DNA from: Maniola hyperantus
Taxonomy: Eukaryota > Arthropoda > Insecta > Lepidoptera > Nymphalidae
Length of the DNA stretch: 64,000 bases
NCBI RefSeq assembly: GCF_902806685.2
Contig: NC_048556.1
Location: 9,324,734-9,388,733, forward strand
Direction: 5' to 3'
The first letter of the stretch is position 1. Every line of letters starts with the position of its first letter. The notes beneath the pieces are model-generated. The model searched no databases. It was not told where the DNA came from and saw nothing but the letters and a program-made list of their open reading frames with translations. This document shows, one piece after another, positions 23,380 through 35,008 of the stretch. The translations under genes and the position numbers were made by a program.

Positions 23380-24067
23380 AAAATAAAATTAGCACTTTAA
23401 AACATCATATTTTTTGGATCTACAGTACCTACATTATTTTTAAAAGACCTATTTAACGATACCCCACACTATGGGGTAGACGAGACCAAAAAAAATCATC
23501 CCCACTTTACATGTAGGGGAGCTACCCTAAAAAAATATATTTATACCAATTTTATTTCACCACTTTGTCGGCATGTTAATATTTATTTCCATGCCAAATT
23601 ACAGATTTCTAGCACTAATAGTCTCTGAGATTAACCGAGGACGGACGGACAGACGGACAGACGGACGGGCATGGCGAAACTATAAGGGTTCCTTGTTTAC
23701 TACGGAACCCTAAAAAGCTAGTGTGAATTCACTGGTACGTACGATCAACCGCACACTTGGTTATTCCTGCGTCATTAGGCGACCTGAATTCAGGTCAATT
23801 CGGTAATGCAATTATCTCACCTGATACAATTTGTGGTTTCCTGTTTTACGACTATTTAGCTATGTAGACAAGTAACATTGAATTATTTTTAGGGTTCCTT
23901 ACCCGAAGGGTTGCCACCTTGATGGACTAGCTATGGTTGACCAGCCTGGTGGACTATGGCGAAACCCTTCTAATTCTGAGAGAAGATCGATGCTCAGTAA
24001 GAAAGAAAGAAAGGAAAAACGTTTATATTTGAAAGCTCAAGTAATGCCACACATTACTTACCAATCT

Positions 24068-24230
24068 GAGCCTCAATAGCTCAACTGGTAAAGGAGTGGA
24101 CTGAAAACCGAAAGGTCGACGGTTCAAACCCCGCCCGTTGCACTATTGTCGTAGCACAAGCTTGACGCTTAGTTGGAGAGGAAAGGGGAATATTAGTCAC
24201 TTAACATTGCTAATATTTTTTTTTTTTTTT
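24068..24230 (+). mobile_element. SINE-3 copy, full length
   Basis: GAGCCTCAATAGCTCAACTG head, CGGTTCAAACCCCGCCCG, tail GCTAATATT plus T run. Confidence 0.7.
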
Positions 24231-24642
24231 TAATATACCTACGGGTTTGGTTATCTTACCAATGATTCTTCTTGGTTGGTTACCTCTAATACTTACTTGA
24301 ACGTTAAAACCAAAAGACCTCAAGCAGAAGAAGCTTCGGAATATACTATGTCGTCTGTGGCACAATCCGGAAAAAGTCACAGTAGTGAGATAGGTTGATG
24401 ATGATGACGATGATGTGGATTTCAGCCAGTCAGTTCCTTCTTTTATATTTTGCAGGAAGAATATAAAGATACCGCCGAAATTCCTTAACACGTGTTGCGG
24501 AAGGAATATTTATAAGTCAAGGAAAACCTTCAATATATTCGATATTTGATGCCACGATGAATAAAACGGGGCAAAAAGTGGCCATGGATATTTCATATTC
24601 GGGTGTTCGAAGATAGCACGACTTGAATACGAAGTTGTATAA

Positions 24643-25213
24643 AGGTCTGTACGCACCTGAGCTGCGCTGCGCGGCACAGAGCGTCAAAATATTATTTCTA
24701 TCATTTTGTAGGGCGCATATCGCACTAGAGCGGCGCTGCACAGCGCTTTACTGCGCGTTGCTGCGCGTCGCGGCTGGGAGAATAGTGTGAAGCACAGCGC
24801 AGTAATGCGCTGTGCAGCGACGCCAGTGCAACATACCCAGCGGTGCGTCTCGTCGCTTCAGTATGCGTACGGCGCTCGGATAAGATTAGGTATTTAATGT
24901 ACATAGTACACAGGCGTGATAGACCTCAAAATAAATAACATAGTTTTAATTTTTGGCACAAGACGTGATCCTTATGCTTTTAGAAGTATATCCTCAAAAG
25001 TCCCAACCCCTAGGATGTCGGCTTCCACCCTTTCCCTCTTCACTGTCGCTCATCTTAAGATGTTGTTGCTCGTACGCGAACGGGTATAGAAGTGACGCGC
25101 AAGTGACGCGAGCTGTCGCTTACTGCAGTTGTAGTGCGATAGGTACAGTCAAGCGGCCTGAAGTGACGCGCTCTGCAGCGACGCGAAGCGCAGCTCAGGT
25201 GCGTAAGCAGCTT
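24643..25213. mobile_element. GC-rich inverted-repeat element of about 570 bp
   Basis: Left end TACGCACCTGAGCTGCGCTG and right end GCGCAGCTCAGGTGCGTAAG are inverted copies. The interior holds further CTGCGC-type palindromes. No transposase is recognised. Confidence 0.65.
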
Positions 25214-25484
25214 TATTAGATCATCGGCTGCTGGCTCAAGAGGTGCAAGGCTCAAGACAACACAAGACCAGCTATAGACTAAGAGCCAGCGTGGGCCAGA
25301 CCTTCGTAATTTTATAAAAACTAAAAGTTTCTCGGCGTATTGTTTTCGAATAAATGTCCTAATTGACATTCGCGCGATGGTCGCATCGTTTACTCGCGCG
25401 ATGACCGCGTAATCGCGTTGTATTAGGACGACGCCTTAGACTTATCCACGCGTACAATGTCGTGGGCATCAGCTAATAGAAAAC

Positions 25485-25730
25485 ACTAGCTTATGCTCGT
25501 GACTTTATCCGCGTTGACTACACAAATTTCAAACACCTGTTTCACCTCGGGGTATAATTTTCGAAAACCCTTTCTTAGCGGATGCCTTCGTCATAACAGC
25601 TATCTGCAAGCCAAACTTCAGCCCGATCCGTCCAGTAGTTTGACCTGTGCGTTGATAGATCAGTCAGTCAGTCAGTCATTCACTCAGCCAGTCAGTCAGT
25701 CAGTCAACTTTTCCTTTTATATATTTAAGA
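25485..25730 (-). mobile_element. Hel-1 copy, minus orientation
   Basis: ACTAGCTTATGCTCGTGACT start, (CAGT)n run at about 25,660-25,705, end CTTTTATATATTTAAGA. Confidence 0.6.
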
Positions 25731-26193
25731 AAAATAAGTTCAAGTGACTCATATTGCATAACAATTTTTTCAAACTATAGGTCTCAATTAACTGTAGCAT
25801 GTAACATAATATAACTGCCTGACGGATTCTTATAATTCAAATATGTTTATTCCTAACGATGCCTTTAGATCGCTCAATAAGACTTTCTTATCATAGCGAC
25901 AGGTGCTAACGAGGAAGCCCGCGTCTCGTTATCAGTAAAAGCTCGCAACATTGCTTTTTATTATGGTCTAGCCCGCACTGTGAAATAAAACTGCCCGAAT
26001 TATTATTTTGGAATTTAGTAGCTTTACTCGGCTGTGTTTGTTGTAGGCTTTCTCTCAGGTTGCCTTAGGACCCTGGTAGTTTTAGTTTTAAGTTTAAAAA
26101 GAAATAAAGCAAAATGTTTATTTTGTGCCATATTATCCATACTAACTTTACTATTACCTACTATTACCATTTACTATTTACTACTTTACTACA
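25731..26193. other. Unassigned spacer
   Basis: No gene or recognised repeat. Confidence 0.4.
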
Positions 26194-26357
26194 TCTAAAT
26201 ATATAAAAGGAAAAGGTGACTGACTGACTGACTGACTGACTGACCTATCAATGCACAGTTCAAACTACTGGACGGATCGGGCTAAAATTTGCATGCAGAT
26301 AGCTATTATGACGAAATGATTTTTGACAATTTATTTGCTAAAGGGGTAAAACAGGGC
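26194..26357 (+). mobile_element. Hel-1 copy, 3'-truncated
   Basis: TCTAAATATATAAAAGG start and (TGAC)n run; sequence stops matching after AAAACAGGG. Confidence 0.55.
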
Positions 26358-26427
26358 TTATTATTAAGTTATCCAATTTATGTTTAATTTTTTTTCATAA
26401 TAATAGCAAGCAAAGAGCAAGCAATCC

Positions 26428-26612
26428 TGTAGGGCGATTGTCTAAAACCTGCATCAATCATTATTACAATCTCAATTGATCTGATTGGCTGAATTTGTGC
26501 GATTCTTGTTGCAACAATGCATTGTAGCCAACAGTTAGCGAGGCTTTTAACCAATCAGAGATGATTGCGATCGTGACATTGTAGCTGTCAAACAACCGCG
26601 GTAGGGCCACTG
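26428..26612 (-). repeat. Short dispersed repeat, second copy
   Basis: Inverted match to 15,950-16,133; GGGCGATTGTCTAAAACCTG at one end and AACAACCGCGGTAGGGCC at the other. Confidence 0.55.
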
Positions 26613-26790
26613 ATGTTAAGTGATAACCACCGCTAATAAAAATTTACATCACCAGAGGAACCGCTAATGCGTTGCAAAATTGCCGGCCTTTGAGAAATTT
26701 GCTGAGCCGCCCGGTGCCCCTTGAATAACCCCATGTTAAAATCTAGTGGGAACACCGCCGATGGGAGTTGGTTCCACAATTGGTGTGTTT
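26613..26790 (+). repeat. Dispersed repeat shared with 41.4 kb
   Basis: CACCAGAGGAACCGC and AACACCGCCGATGGGAGTT also occur at about 41,425-41,585. Confidence 0.55.
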
Positions 26791-26875
26791 ATCCTCTTTT
26801 ATCTTGAAAATATTTATTTAAGTACTTAAATATTTTGGAGTTTAGTTATATTTTTAGTAAGCTTTGTACAACAAC

Positions 26876-27125
26876 ATCATCATCATCATCATCAACCGAT
26901 AGACATCCACTGCTGGACATAGGTCTCTTGTAGGGACTTCAACACGCCACGGTCTTGCGCCGCCTGAATCCAAAGGCTCCCTGCGACTCGTCCGTCCACC
27001 TAGTGGGGGGTCTTCCAACACTGCGTTTTCCGATGCAAGGTCGCCATTCCAGCACCTTGGGACCCCAACGTCTATTCGGTTTTACGAACTAGTGCCCTGC
27101 CCATTGCCACTTCAGCTTCGCAAAC
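26876..27125 (-). mobile_element. RTE-like LINE 3' end
   Basis: Same family and orientation as 7,913-8,190 (shared GCTGGACATAGGTCTCTTG), with a (CAT)n run at its left end. Frames are broken. Confidence 0.65.
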
Positions 27126-27160
27126 CGTTGAGCTTTGTACAGAGTAGGTATCTTAATTAT

Positions 27161-27494
27161 TTTTTTAAAATTCAGATACAAGTTAGCCCTTGACTGCAAT
27201 CTCACCTGGTGGTAAGTGACAATGCAGTCTAAGATGGAAGCGGGCTAACCTGGAAGGGGTATGGCAGTTTTTAATAACCCCATGCCCCTTGGTCTACACG
27301 GCATCGTACCGGAACGCTAAATCGCTTGGCGGCACGGCTTTGCCGGTAGGGTGGTAACTAGCCACGGCCCAAGCCTTCCACCAGACTAGACCAAAAATTT
27401 AGAAATTATGAAATTCCAAATCCCTGCCAGGAATCGAACCCGGGACCTCCCACTAATAAGACCACAGCGCATTACCACTGCGCCAGGGAGGTCC
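27161..27494 (-). mobile_element. SINE-2 copy, minus
   Basis: T run, then AGATACAAGTTAGCCCTTGA through to TGCGCCAGGGAGGTC. Confidence 0.8.
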
Positions 27495-27719
27495 TCAATT
27501 AAGAACTTCTAACAGCTTATTTACTGGATGTTGGCGAAGTCTTTACAATATAATCAGGTCAGTAATAATTGCTCTAGCGCGGTTTTTGAGAATGCAAAAC
27601 ACGTATTCAAAGTCGCATAACTAGCTGGGTATACTGCAAAGCGAAGCGCTTAGGCTCGAGACATATTGACACAGAGTTGAAACGTAGCGAGGCGTATTTT
27701 TAGTGAAGTGAACATTAAC

Positions 27720-27875
27720 TCCAAAACATTAACTCACCAGTGACCGTGATTAATGGCCTCATCTGGTCACAGAAGGGCTGGCTCATTTTTGGGCAACGGA
27801 TCAGCTTGGCCATCCAGCGCGCAAATGCAGCTAGTATTCTTGACACCATTCCACGCGGGCATGATTTGTACAGTA
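27720..27875 (+). repeat. Short copy of the retrotransposon 3' end seen at 42.5 kb
   Basis: Shares CAGAAGGG, GCTAGTATTCTTG and the ACACCATTCCACGCGGGCA-like end with the copy at 42,512-42,795. Non-coding remnant. Confidence 0.55.
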
Positions 27876-27924
27876 ATTAGATAAGGCTAGCGATAAGTTT
27901 TATCAAAATATATAAAACTAGCTT

Positions 27925-28387
27925 TATATATACCTAGCTATAATTTCAAACCCCTATTTTACCCACTTAGGGTTGTCTTTTCAAAAATCCTTTCTTAGCG
28001 GATGTCTACGTCATAACAGCTATCTGCATGCCAAATTTCAGCCCGATCCGTCCAGTAGTTTGAGCTATGTAAGTACTTGTAACAGTTTATTCGAATAAAA
28101 AAGATTTTTATTTTTATTTATTTTATTTTTTATGCGTTAATATATCAGTCAGTCAGTCACCTTTTTCTTTTATATATTTAGATTAAAAGGTGACTGACTG
28201 ACTGACTCGTCTATCAACGCACAGCTCAAACTACTCGACGGATCGGGCTGAAATTTGGCATGCTGATGGCTATTATGCCGTAAACATAATATAAGAACGG
28301 ATTTTTGAAAATTCAACCAGTGCGATGAAATAGGGGTTTGGAACTTGTATAGCCCACGCGGACGAAGTCGCAAGCATAAGCGAAGTA
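27925..28387. mobile_element. Two Hel-1 copies in opposite orientation
   Basis: A minus copy (about 27,925-28,182, with an inserted T/A-rich stretch at 28,072-28,140) meets a plus copy (28,183-28,387) at ATATATTTAGATTAAAAGG. The ends meet head to head at their TCTAAA termini. Confidence 0.5.
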
Positions 28388-28391
28388 ATAT

Positions 28392-28508
28392 ATTTTTAAT
28401 ATGATATGGATGAGGAAGGCTGAGGACCGTGTTTGGTGGCGCGCTCTTGGAAAGGCCTATGTCCAGCAGTGGACGCATACAGTCTGATGGAATGGAATGG
28501 AAAATTGC
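28392..28508 (+). repeat. LINE 3' end fragment, plus orientation
   Basis: GGCCTATGTCCAGCAGTGGA followed by a TGGAATGGAATGG tail resembles the last codons and tail of RTE-like LINEs. Confidence 0.45.
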
Positions 28509-28532
28509 CATAATAAATATGTACCTACATGG

Positions 28533-28971
28533 ATTTTTAGGGTTCCGCACCTCAAAAGGAAAAACGGAACCCTTATAGGATCACTTTGTTGTCTGTCTGT
28601 CTGTCTGTCTGTCTGTCAAGAAACCTACAGGGTACTTCCCGTTGACCTAGAATCATGAAATTTGGCAGGTAGGTAGAACTTATTGCTGACATTTGGGGAA
28701 AAATCTGAAAACCGTGAATTTAGGGTTAGACTTAGATCACACAAAAAAAATTAAATTGTGGTCATGAACTAATAATTAGTAGTTTCAACTTTCGAAGTGA
28801 GTGACTATATCAAGTGGGGTATCATATGAAAGGTCTTCATCTGTACATTCTAAAACAGATTTTTATTTATTTTTATGCATCACAGTTTTTGAATTATCGT
28901 GCAAAATGTCGAAAAAATACGACTGTAGTACGGAACCCTCATTGCGCGAGCCTGCTTGGCCGGTTTTTTTT
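28533..28971 (-). repeat. Rep-A copy (near full length, minus)
   Basis: Starts TTTTTAGGGTTCCGCACC and ends TTGGCCGGTTTTTTTT, with a long (TCTG)n run at about 28,592-28,617. Confidence 0.75.
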
Positions 28972-29257
28972 AGATACAGAGCAATGTTAGTGTGAGTTAG
29001 TGTCTGCGTGTCTGAGTTAGTTATAATGTTATTATGTTATCTATTATTGACACTGGACACACATTAGGTAGAAGGCCAAACTATTACATACAAGTACCAT
29101 AGTTATCTTACATCTCTTAATATCCGGAGAGCCAGCTTGCGTATAAACGTTTATGGTCCAAAGAGAGCAAAATGACGATAAAAGCTATGGCCGAACCTGT
29201 TTAAAAGGTTTCTTGGAGCTTATTCAACGAGAAATACACTTCTAACTAGTTCTGTAG
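28972..29257. other. Unassigned spacer
   Basis: No gene or recognised repeat. Confidence 0.35.
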
Positions 29258-29513
29258 TAACGTTTGGTGAGACGTAAAATCTTATACTACGGGTACAGAA
29301 TCTGTACCCGTAGTATAAGATTTTACGTCTCACCAACGTTGCTAGAATTCGAGAGTCGAAACACAATAACATCAAAGTAAAATGGACCTAAAGAGCCTTG
29401 AATTGAAGTCAAATATTCAATGCCACTGATTTTAATTTCGCAATGTTTCCGCTTGGACCGCTGGCTTTAGAAGGTGAGACGTAAAATCTTAGACTACGGG
29501 TACTGTTCAATCC
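29258..29513. mobile_element. MITE-3 copy with an end-to-end palindrome
   Basis: An extra inverted arm precedes the element, giving a near-perfect palindrome at about 29,262-29,335 centred on ACAGAATCTGT. The rest is a MITE-3 with interior and right arm. Confidence 0.7.
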
Positions 29514-29539
29514 CCATCGTTTAGATTACTATTATTTCG

Positions 29540-29685
29540 TCGATAGCTCAAGGCTGAAAGGAGTGGACCGTAAACCAAAAGGTCGCCGGTTCAAACCCCA
29601 CCCGTTGCACTATTGTCGTACCTACTCCTAGCACAAGAAGAGGAATATTAGTCAGCAATTAACTTGGCAAATATTGTTTAAGTTT
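29540..29685 (+). mobile_element. SINE-3 copy
   Basis: GATAGCTCAAGGCTGAAAGG, CCGGTTCAAACCCCACCCG, GAGGAATATTAGTCAGC. Confidence 0.65.
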
Positions 29686-29817
29686 TTGTATTTCGATGTA
29701 TCGATTTTAAACTTTAACGGCGGATCAATATTATAATAGGTATTGTTAAGACTTTGAAGGGGTTCCGGTTGATAAAAAATATATCACCAGTGAGGGTATC
29801 TACCCTATCTAAGTATA

Positions 29818-29955
29818 GCAGATTTGTAGAGCGTTGTCCCTGTCACTGAGACCGATAAAACGTCATATAGGTATGAGTGACAGAGACAACGCTCTACAAA
29901 GCCGAAATGTCATTCTAAAGGCCGATGTACATTACTTTCCGCCGCGTTCTGTACG
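29818..29955. repeat. MITE-1 copy, left end missing
   Basis: AGCAGATTTGTAGAGCGTTG to ACTTTCCGCCGCGTTCTGTA. Confidence 0.6.
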
Positions 29956-31084
29956 TTATATAGAGTATGTATCTACAATCTAAAATCTCTAGTTTGTAGA
30001 CCTAAGTACGTTGATAATAATTAGGTTAATCAATTTGACCTTTTAGATAATTTACACATATCTACCTACGAGCGGTAGTAATAGTACGTTTATGATATAA
30101 TATTTATTCTTATCTTGTTTCCAGTAGGTCTCTACTATCTATCATCAAGGTTGGTAAAGCTCGTTCACCATCTTATTAAACTTTAAGCACTTTTCTTTTC
30201 ATTAACAAAATAAAATGCCTACACCTTATCTGCCATGTCACGTATCTGCCATTGCGGAAGGGAGAAGTAGAATAAATACGTATGGTTCATAAAAATGTAT
30301 TTAATTCACTACGAATAATAATAATTCTAAATATATAAAAGGAAAGGGCATTTACTTATTATATCACTGGGAAAGGTGACATACAGCTCAAACTACTGGA
30401 CGGATCGGGCTGTAATTCAGCATGCAGATAGCTATTATAACGTAGGCATCCGCTAAGAAAGGATTTTCGAAAATTCAACCCCTGAAGGGGTGAAATAGGG
30501 GTTTGAAATTTGTGTAGTCCACGCAGACGAAGTCGCGAGCATAAGCTATGATTAATATAAATACTTACGGTCATACTTCACCTATGACCTATCTGACTTT
30601 CGAAATGTGTAGGTACCTATTATTATAGTTAATTTAGTTGTGGGTCACATACCAAAATTCAAACTTTTAGATCTGCAAGAGATAAGTTTTATAGCTCTGC
30701 AAGCATTTTCCGTGCCTTTTAATATTTTAGTATCTGTGTAGCATCCATATCAGTATCCCTACTGATAATAATAAATATACCTATTATGATATTCTTATGT
30801 TAGGTCAAGTGCGTGTTAGAACACGCATAAGGAAGGGTTCCGTATTCATGCTAGTTACATAAACAAACACTAAAAGCCCCTTACAAAATGTCAGATTAAA
30901 AAAAACACTAAAGTTTGTGTTGTGGCGTCATAATTACTGCTTCAATGTGTTGCTACCATAACTTCAAAGTCACGATTGTTAGGGTTCCTTTGAAAAATAA
31001 GGGAAATAAAAAAAACATGGGCGGCAGTAATCACTTAACACCAGGTGACCCACCTGCTCGTTTGCTCGCTATTTTCATTTTAAA
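29956..31084. other. Spacer with one Hel-1 copy
   Basis: Only Hel-1 (30,326-30,549) and a scrap at about 31,020-31,060 (AATCACTTAACACCAGGTGA) are recognised. No gene. Confidence 0.4.
30326..30549 (+). mobile_element. Hel-1 copy with an altered 5' part
   Basis: TCTAAATATATAAAAGG start and AAGTCGCGAGCATAAGCTA end; the (TGAC)n run is missing. Confidence 0.55.
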
Positions 31085-31254
31085 AAAACCTACAGGGTAC
31101 TTCCCGTTGACCTTTTTTTTTTTTTTTTTTTTTTTCGTAGGAGGGGAAAATCCTCATGGACATAGTGCCGGACTCCTACCGACTAAAAACCCCTCCTTTC
31201 TTCAAGCAATAACGTTCCCGCCTTGTTGGCCTACCATTACTGCCGCGGTCTGAC

Positions 31255-32109
31255 TCATCTTCCTTCTCTTTCGTCTTTCTCTTTTCTTTCCATTATGATT
31301 TCTATATATCTCTGGATTGTCACCCACTTCTTTTTCTCTTCCAGAATAGTATTTACGAGGCTCTCCACCCTAAACTCGTCTCCCAGCTCGTCCACGACAT
31401 TCTTTCTTTCTACCTCAAACTGAGGACACCGGAACAATGTATGTTCCGCATCGTCTATTGGTTCAATGCAGTACATACATTTACTACTGTCCCTTTTTTT
31501 TATACGCTCTGTGTACTGCATAAACACCCCGTGTCCTGTGAAACATTGTGTCATCCGGAACGTCAGTACACCGTGTTTCCTGGATACCCAGCTCTTTATA
31601 TCTCTAATCAGCCTATGTGTCCATCGTCCATTTGCGGACTGGTCCCATTCTTCTTGCCATCTAAGCAGGGTTCTTTCTCTGGCAGCTCTTCTTGCATCTG
31701 GCAATTTTAATCCATAGCTTTCTGATCTTTCCCTCGCCAGGAGATGAGCTGGGATTAAATTCGCCAGTACGAGGGCAGCGTCGGTGGATGTTGTTTTATA
31801 GGCGCAGCAGGTTCTCAATGCCATCATACGCTGCGTGCTCAACACTGTCCTCCTGTGTGTTACCTTGTCCATGGCCGTAGCCCATATTGGAGCCGCATAC
31901 ATTATGGTGGACTGCATTGCTAGAGCTAGGGTCCTTCTTTTTCGCGAGTTCGGTCCACGTGTATTTGGTAGTATTGAGGTGAGTGCCTTAATAGTTTTTT
32001 GGGCTTTTTCACATACCAGGTTTATGTGCTTACCGAAGTTCAGGCTCGAATCCAGAGTCACTCCTAGGTAAGTAACGGTAGAGGTGCCTATAAAATAGTC
32101 AAAAGCCAA
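31255..32109 (-). pseudogene. C-terminal part of the R1-type LINE ORF
   Basis: 284 codons, beginning near YLGVTLDSSLNFGKHI (thumb region just after the RT domain) and containing the C-terminal zinc-knuckle-like motif CMYCIEPIDDAEHTLFRC (CX2CX8HX4C) typical of R1-like elements. It ends at a stop 140 bp before the poly-T run; that interval is the 3' UTR. It belongs with the plus-strand RT part at 32,110-33,158. Confidence 0.85.
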
Positions 32110-33158
32110 CTTCAGCTACCTAATCCTAAGACAACCCTATCTCTGGAAGAGAAAAAGAAAGTTTTTAGTGACCTGTTTATAGTATCAAAATGTGAAGAAC
32201 TGAAAAGAGAATATATAGATAAAGAATATGAAGATTTCGAAGGCTTGAAGTTCTCAGTGAAGGATATAAAGGATGCTGCGGACAGAATAAAGAAAGGAAA
32301 AGCCCCGGGCCCAGACTCAATACCACCGGAAGTTATAAATCAGGTTATACTAAAATTTCCACTCTATTTTACCCAGCTATTTAATGGGCTCCTAGAGAGC
32401 GGAAAGTTCCCTGATAGCTGGAAGCTCTCAAAACTCATCCTTATTGACAAACCCAAAAAGTCGCCAAGGGAACCTAATAAATATAGACCAATTTGTCTGA
32501 TCAATGTCCTAGCAAAGACCTACGAAAGACTTCTTAACACTAGACTCATACAGGAAATAGACAGAAACGGAGGATTCCAGGAAAATCAGTACGGCTTTAG
32601 GAAAGGAAGAACGACAGTAGATGCAATAACGCAAGTAACTAATATCGCAAGACAAGCAAAAAAAGACAATAAATGGAACGGTTTAATCCTGGTCGATGTG
32701 CGAAATGCGTTCAACACTGCATCCTGGTCGAAAATAATAGCTATGCTGAAAAGGAAGAACGTAAGCAAATATCTAATAAATAGCATAATAGACTACCTAG
32801 ATCATAGAGCTATTCAACTACAGAAGGGAGTTCTAGTCGAGATAGGAGGAGGTGTTCCCCAAGGTTCAGTCCTTGGTCCAACCCTATGGAACATATTGTA
32901 CGACGATGTCATGTCGGTGGAGGTTCCGGAAGGTGTCAAACTAATTTGTTATGCAGATGATTTAGCAGTGTCAGTGACAGCCAATAATGTGGAAGATCTA
33001 GTTAGGAAAGGGGATGAAGCTCTGCATAACATAATTTTATGGATGACCCACAACCGACTAGAAATCGCTCCAGAAAAAACGGTGGCTATTATTTTCAACA
33101 GAAGATTAAACGCAGAGTACGTCTTCACCTGCGGCAACACACACATAAAACCCACCTC
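32110..33158 (+). pseudogene. Reverse transcriptase domain of the inverted LINE (5' part)
   Basis: Open for 349 codons. RT motifs in order: GKAPGPDSIPPEV, YRPICLINVLAKTYERLL, NQYGFRKGRTT, LVDVRNAFNTASW (first catalytic Asp), GVPQGSVLGPTLWN and CYADDLAV (catalytic DD pair). It lacks the N-terminal endonuclease because of 5' truncation, and is cut off from its C-terminal part by the inversion, so it cannot make the full protein. Motif style fits the R1 clade of non-LTR elements. Confidence 0.88.
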
Positions 33159-33498
33159 TACTTCCCGTTGACCTAGAATCATGAAATTTGGCAGGTAGGT
33201 AGTTCTCATAGCAGACATTAGGGGAAAAATTTGAAAACCGTGAACTTGTGGTTACATCACACAAAAAAAATTTAATTGTGGTCATGAACTAATAATTAGT
33301 ATTTTCAATTTTCGAAGTAAGATAACAATATCAAGTGGGGTATCATATGAAAGGGTTTCACCTGTGCATTCTAAAACAGATTTTTATTTATTTTTATGCA
33401 TAACAGTTTTGGATTTATCATGTAAAATGACGATAAAATGCGACTGTAGTACGGAACCCTTGGTGCGCGAGCCTGACTCGCACTTGGCCGGTTTTTTT
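33159..33498 (-). repeat. Rep-A copy split by the R1-type LINE (right part)
   Basis: Continues the Rep-A sequence interrupted at 31,113; the left scrap is about 31,085-31,113 (AAACCTACAGGGTACTTCCC). The shared 16 bp is the target-site duplication. Confidence 0.75.
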
Positions 33499-34035
33499 AT
33501 GTTTATAATACATGACTAGGCAATTCTATATGTAATGAGTATTCTGCTGGTTCTGACGTGCACTTGATTTGTTTACATAAAAGTTTACAGTAGATACCGG
33601 TTTTATATAATGTTATATACCTACTAACTGCTAACACAGACATCATCATCGTGATTCTTTTATATTAATGGTATTTTATCTACAAAGCCCTGTAAAGGCA
33701 GACCTGTTAACTTTAATCAATGTTTTCGAGTACAATAATAGTTGCTATCATTTTTATCACATCCATTTATCGTTTCACTACGGGAGTAATTAACTAGTGA
33801 ACTTAATATTCTTTATAGTGATAAGTGTTATGCATGTTTAATGTGATAGTTTTTTTAATATTAATTATATTGAAAGTGCGATACATAATATTAGTAGGGA
33901 CTAATTTAGTGCTTTCATGTGAACTCGCAGACTCAATTTTTGACATAAATTGTAAGTATAGTTGTGTTTTATTTAATTTAATAATATTATAAATGGTGTT
34001 TCCCACGCGTATTTCTAAATTTTATAGCTTTGGTC
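33499..34035. other. AT-rich spacer upstream of UGT gene 1
   Basis: No gene seen. It could hold the promoter and non-coding first exon of UGT gene 1, but it shows no clear match to the 5' blocks of genes 2 and 3. Confidence 0.35.
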
Positions 34036-34208
34036 TACACAAACTTTGAACCCTATTTTACCCCATTAGGGGTTGAATTTTCAAAAATCCTTTCTTAGCA
34101 GATGTCTACGTCATAATAGCTATGTGCATGCCAAATTTTATCCCGATCCGTCCAGTAGTTTGAGCTGTGCGTTGATAGATCAGTCAGTCAGTTACCTTTT
34201 GTTTTGTA
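34036..34208 (-). mobile_element. Hel-1 copy, minus orientation
   Basis: CCCTATTTTACCCCATTAGG, ATCCGTCCAGTAGTTTGAGC and a (CAGT)n remnant; both ends diverged. Confidence 0.5.
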
Positions 34209-34483
34209 TAATCAGATTAATCTTGTCTCGCCTCTGTGTCATATTAATCATTGCTAAGGGGCGTGATCGCTTCCCACTAATCACATAATGAAAGGAGTTT
34301 TCTTAGGATAGGTTCCCAGGTCCTTCCAACTTGATACCTAAACGCGTTCCTGAGAAAAGGAGTATTGACAGCATATGACAGATTGAACGAAGTGATCCTA
34401 ATTATAGGATCACTAATTCCTTCCACTAAAAAAAAAAAAGAGGTAGGCTTATTTATTTATTTATTTATTAATTCCTTCAATCC

Positions 34484-34916
34484 TTTTTAGGGTTCCGTAC
34501 CTCAAAAGGAAAAACGGGACCCTTAAAGGATCACTTTGTTGTCTGTCTGTCTGTCTGCCGGTCTGTCATGAAACCTACAGGGTACTTCCCGTTGACCTAG
34601 AATAATGAAATTTGGTATGTAGGTGGTTCTTATAGTAGGCATTAGAAGAAAAAATCCTGAAACCGGGAATTTGTGATTACATCACACAAAAAAAATTTAA
34701 TTGTGGTCATGAACTAAAAATTAGTATTTTCAATTTTCGGAGTAAGATAACTATATCAAGTGGGGGTATCATAATTATGAAAGGGCTTCACCCGTGCATT
34801 TTAAAACAGATTTTTGCGCATCATAGTTTTTGAATTATCGTGCAAAATGTCGAAAAAATACGACTGTAGTTCGGAACTCTTCCTGCGCAAGCCTGACTCG
34901 CACTTGACCGGTTTTT
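34484..34916 (-). repeat. Rep-A copy just upstream of UGT gene 1
   Basis: From TTTTTAGGGTTCCGTACC to CACTTGACCGGTTTTT. It ends about 90 bp before the gene 1 coding start, so it fills what would be the proximal 5' intron. Confidence 0.75.
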
Positions 34917-35008
34917 AATTTGCTAGGAACGTAACCCTAAAAACTATAAAGAGCTTTAAATTATAACCTGTTATTATAAGAATAATCATCTTAATTTTTT
35001 TACAGAAG

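Larger units (their letters stand above)
22371..24067. other. Spacer with MITE-1, MITE-2 and fragments
   Basis: Besides the listed MITEs it holds a repeat scrap with alternating ACGG/ACAG units and the end ACGGAACCCTAAAAAG (about 23,635-23,716), and a SINE-1 3' scrap at about 23,925-24,002. No gene. Confidence 0.4.
31098..33174. mobile_element. R1-type LINE insertion, 5'-truncated, with its 5' half inverted
   Basis: Flanked by a perfect 16-bp duplication TACTTCCCGTTGACCT (31,098-31,113 and 33,159-33,174) inside an older Rep-A copy. A poly-T run at about 31,113-31,135 is the poly-A tail of a minus-strand element. The 3' half of its ORF is on the minus strand (31,255-32,109) and the reverse-transcriptase half is on the plus strand (32,110-33,158); both frames are open right up to the junction at about 32,110. 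The arrangement matches the twin-priming inversions known from mammalian L1. With the open frames it looks young. Confidence 0.85.

Noticed and set aside
25055..25369. 104-codon minus-strand frame
   Set aside because: Runs through the GC-rich inverted-repeat element; explained by base composition.
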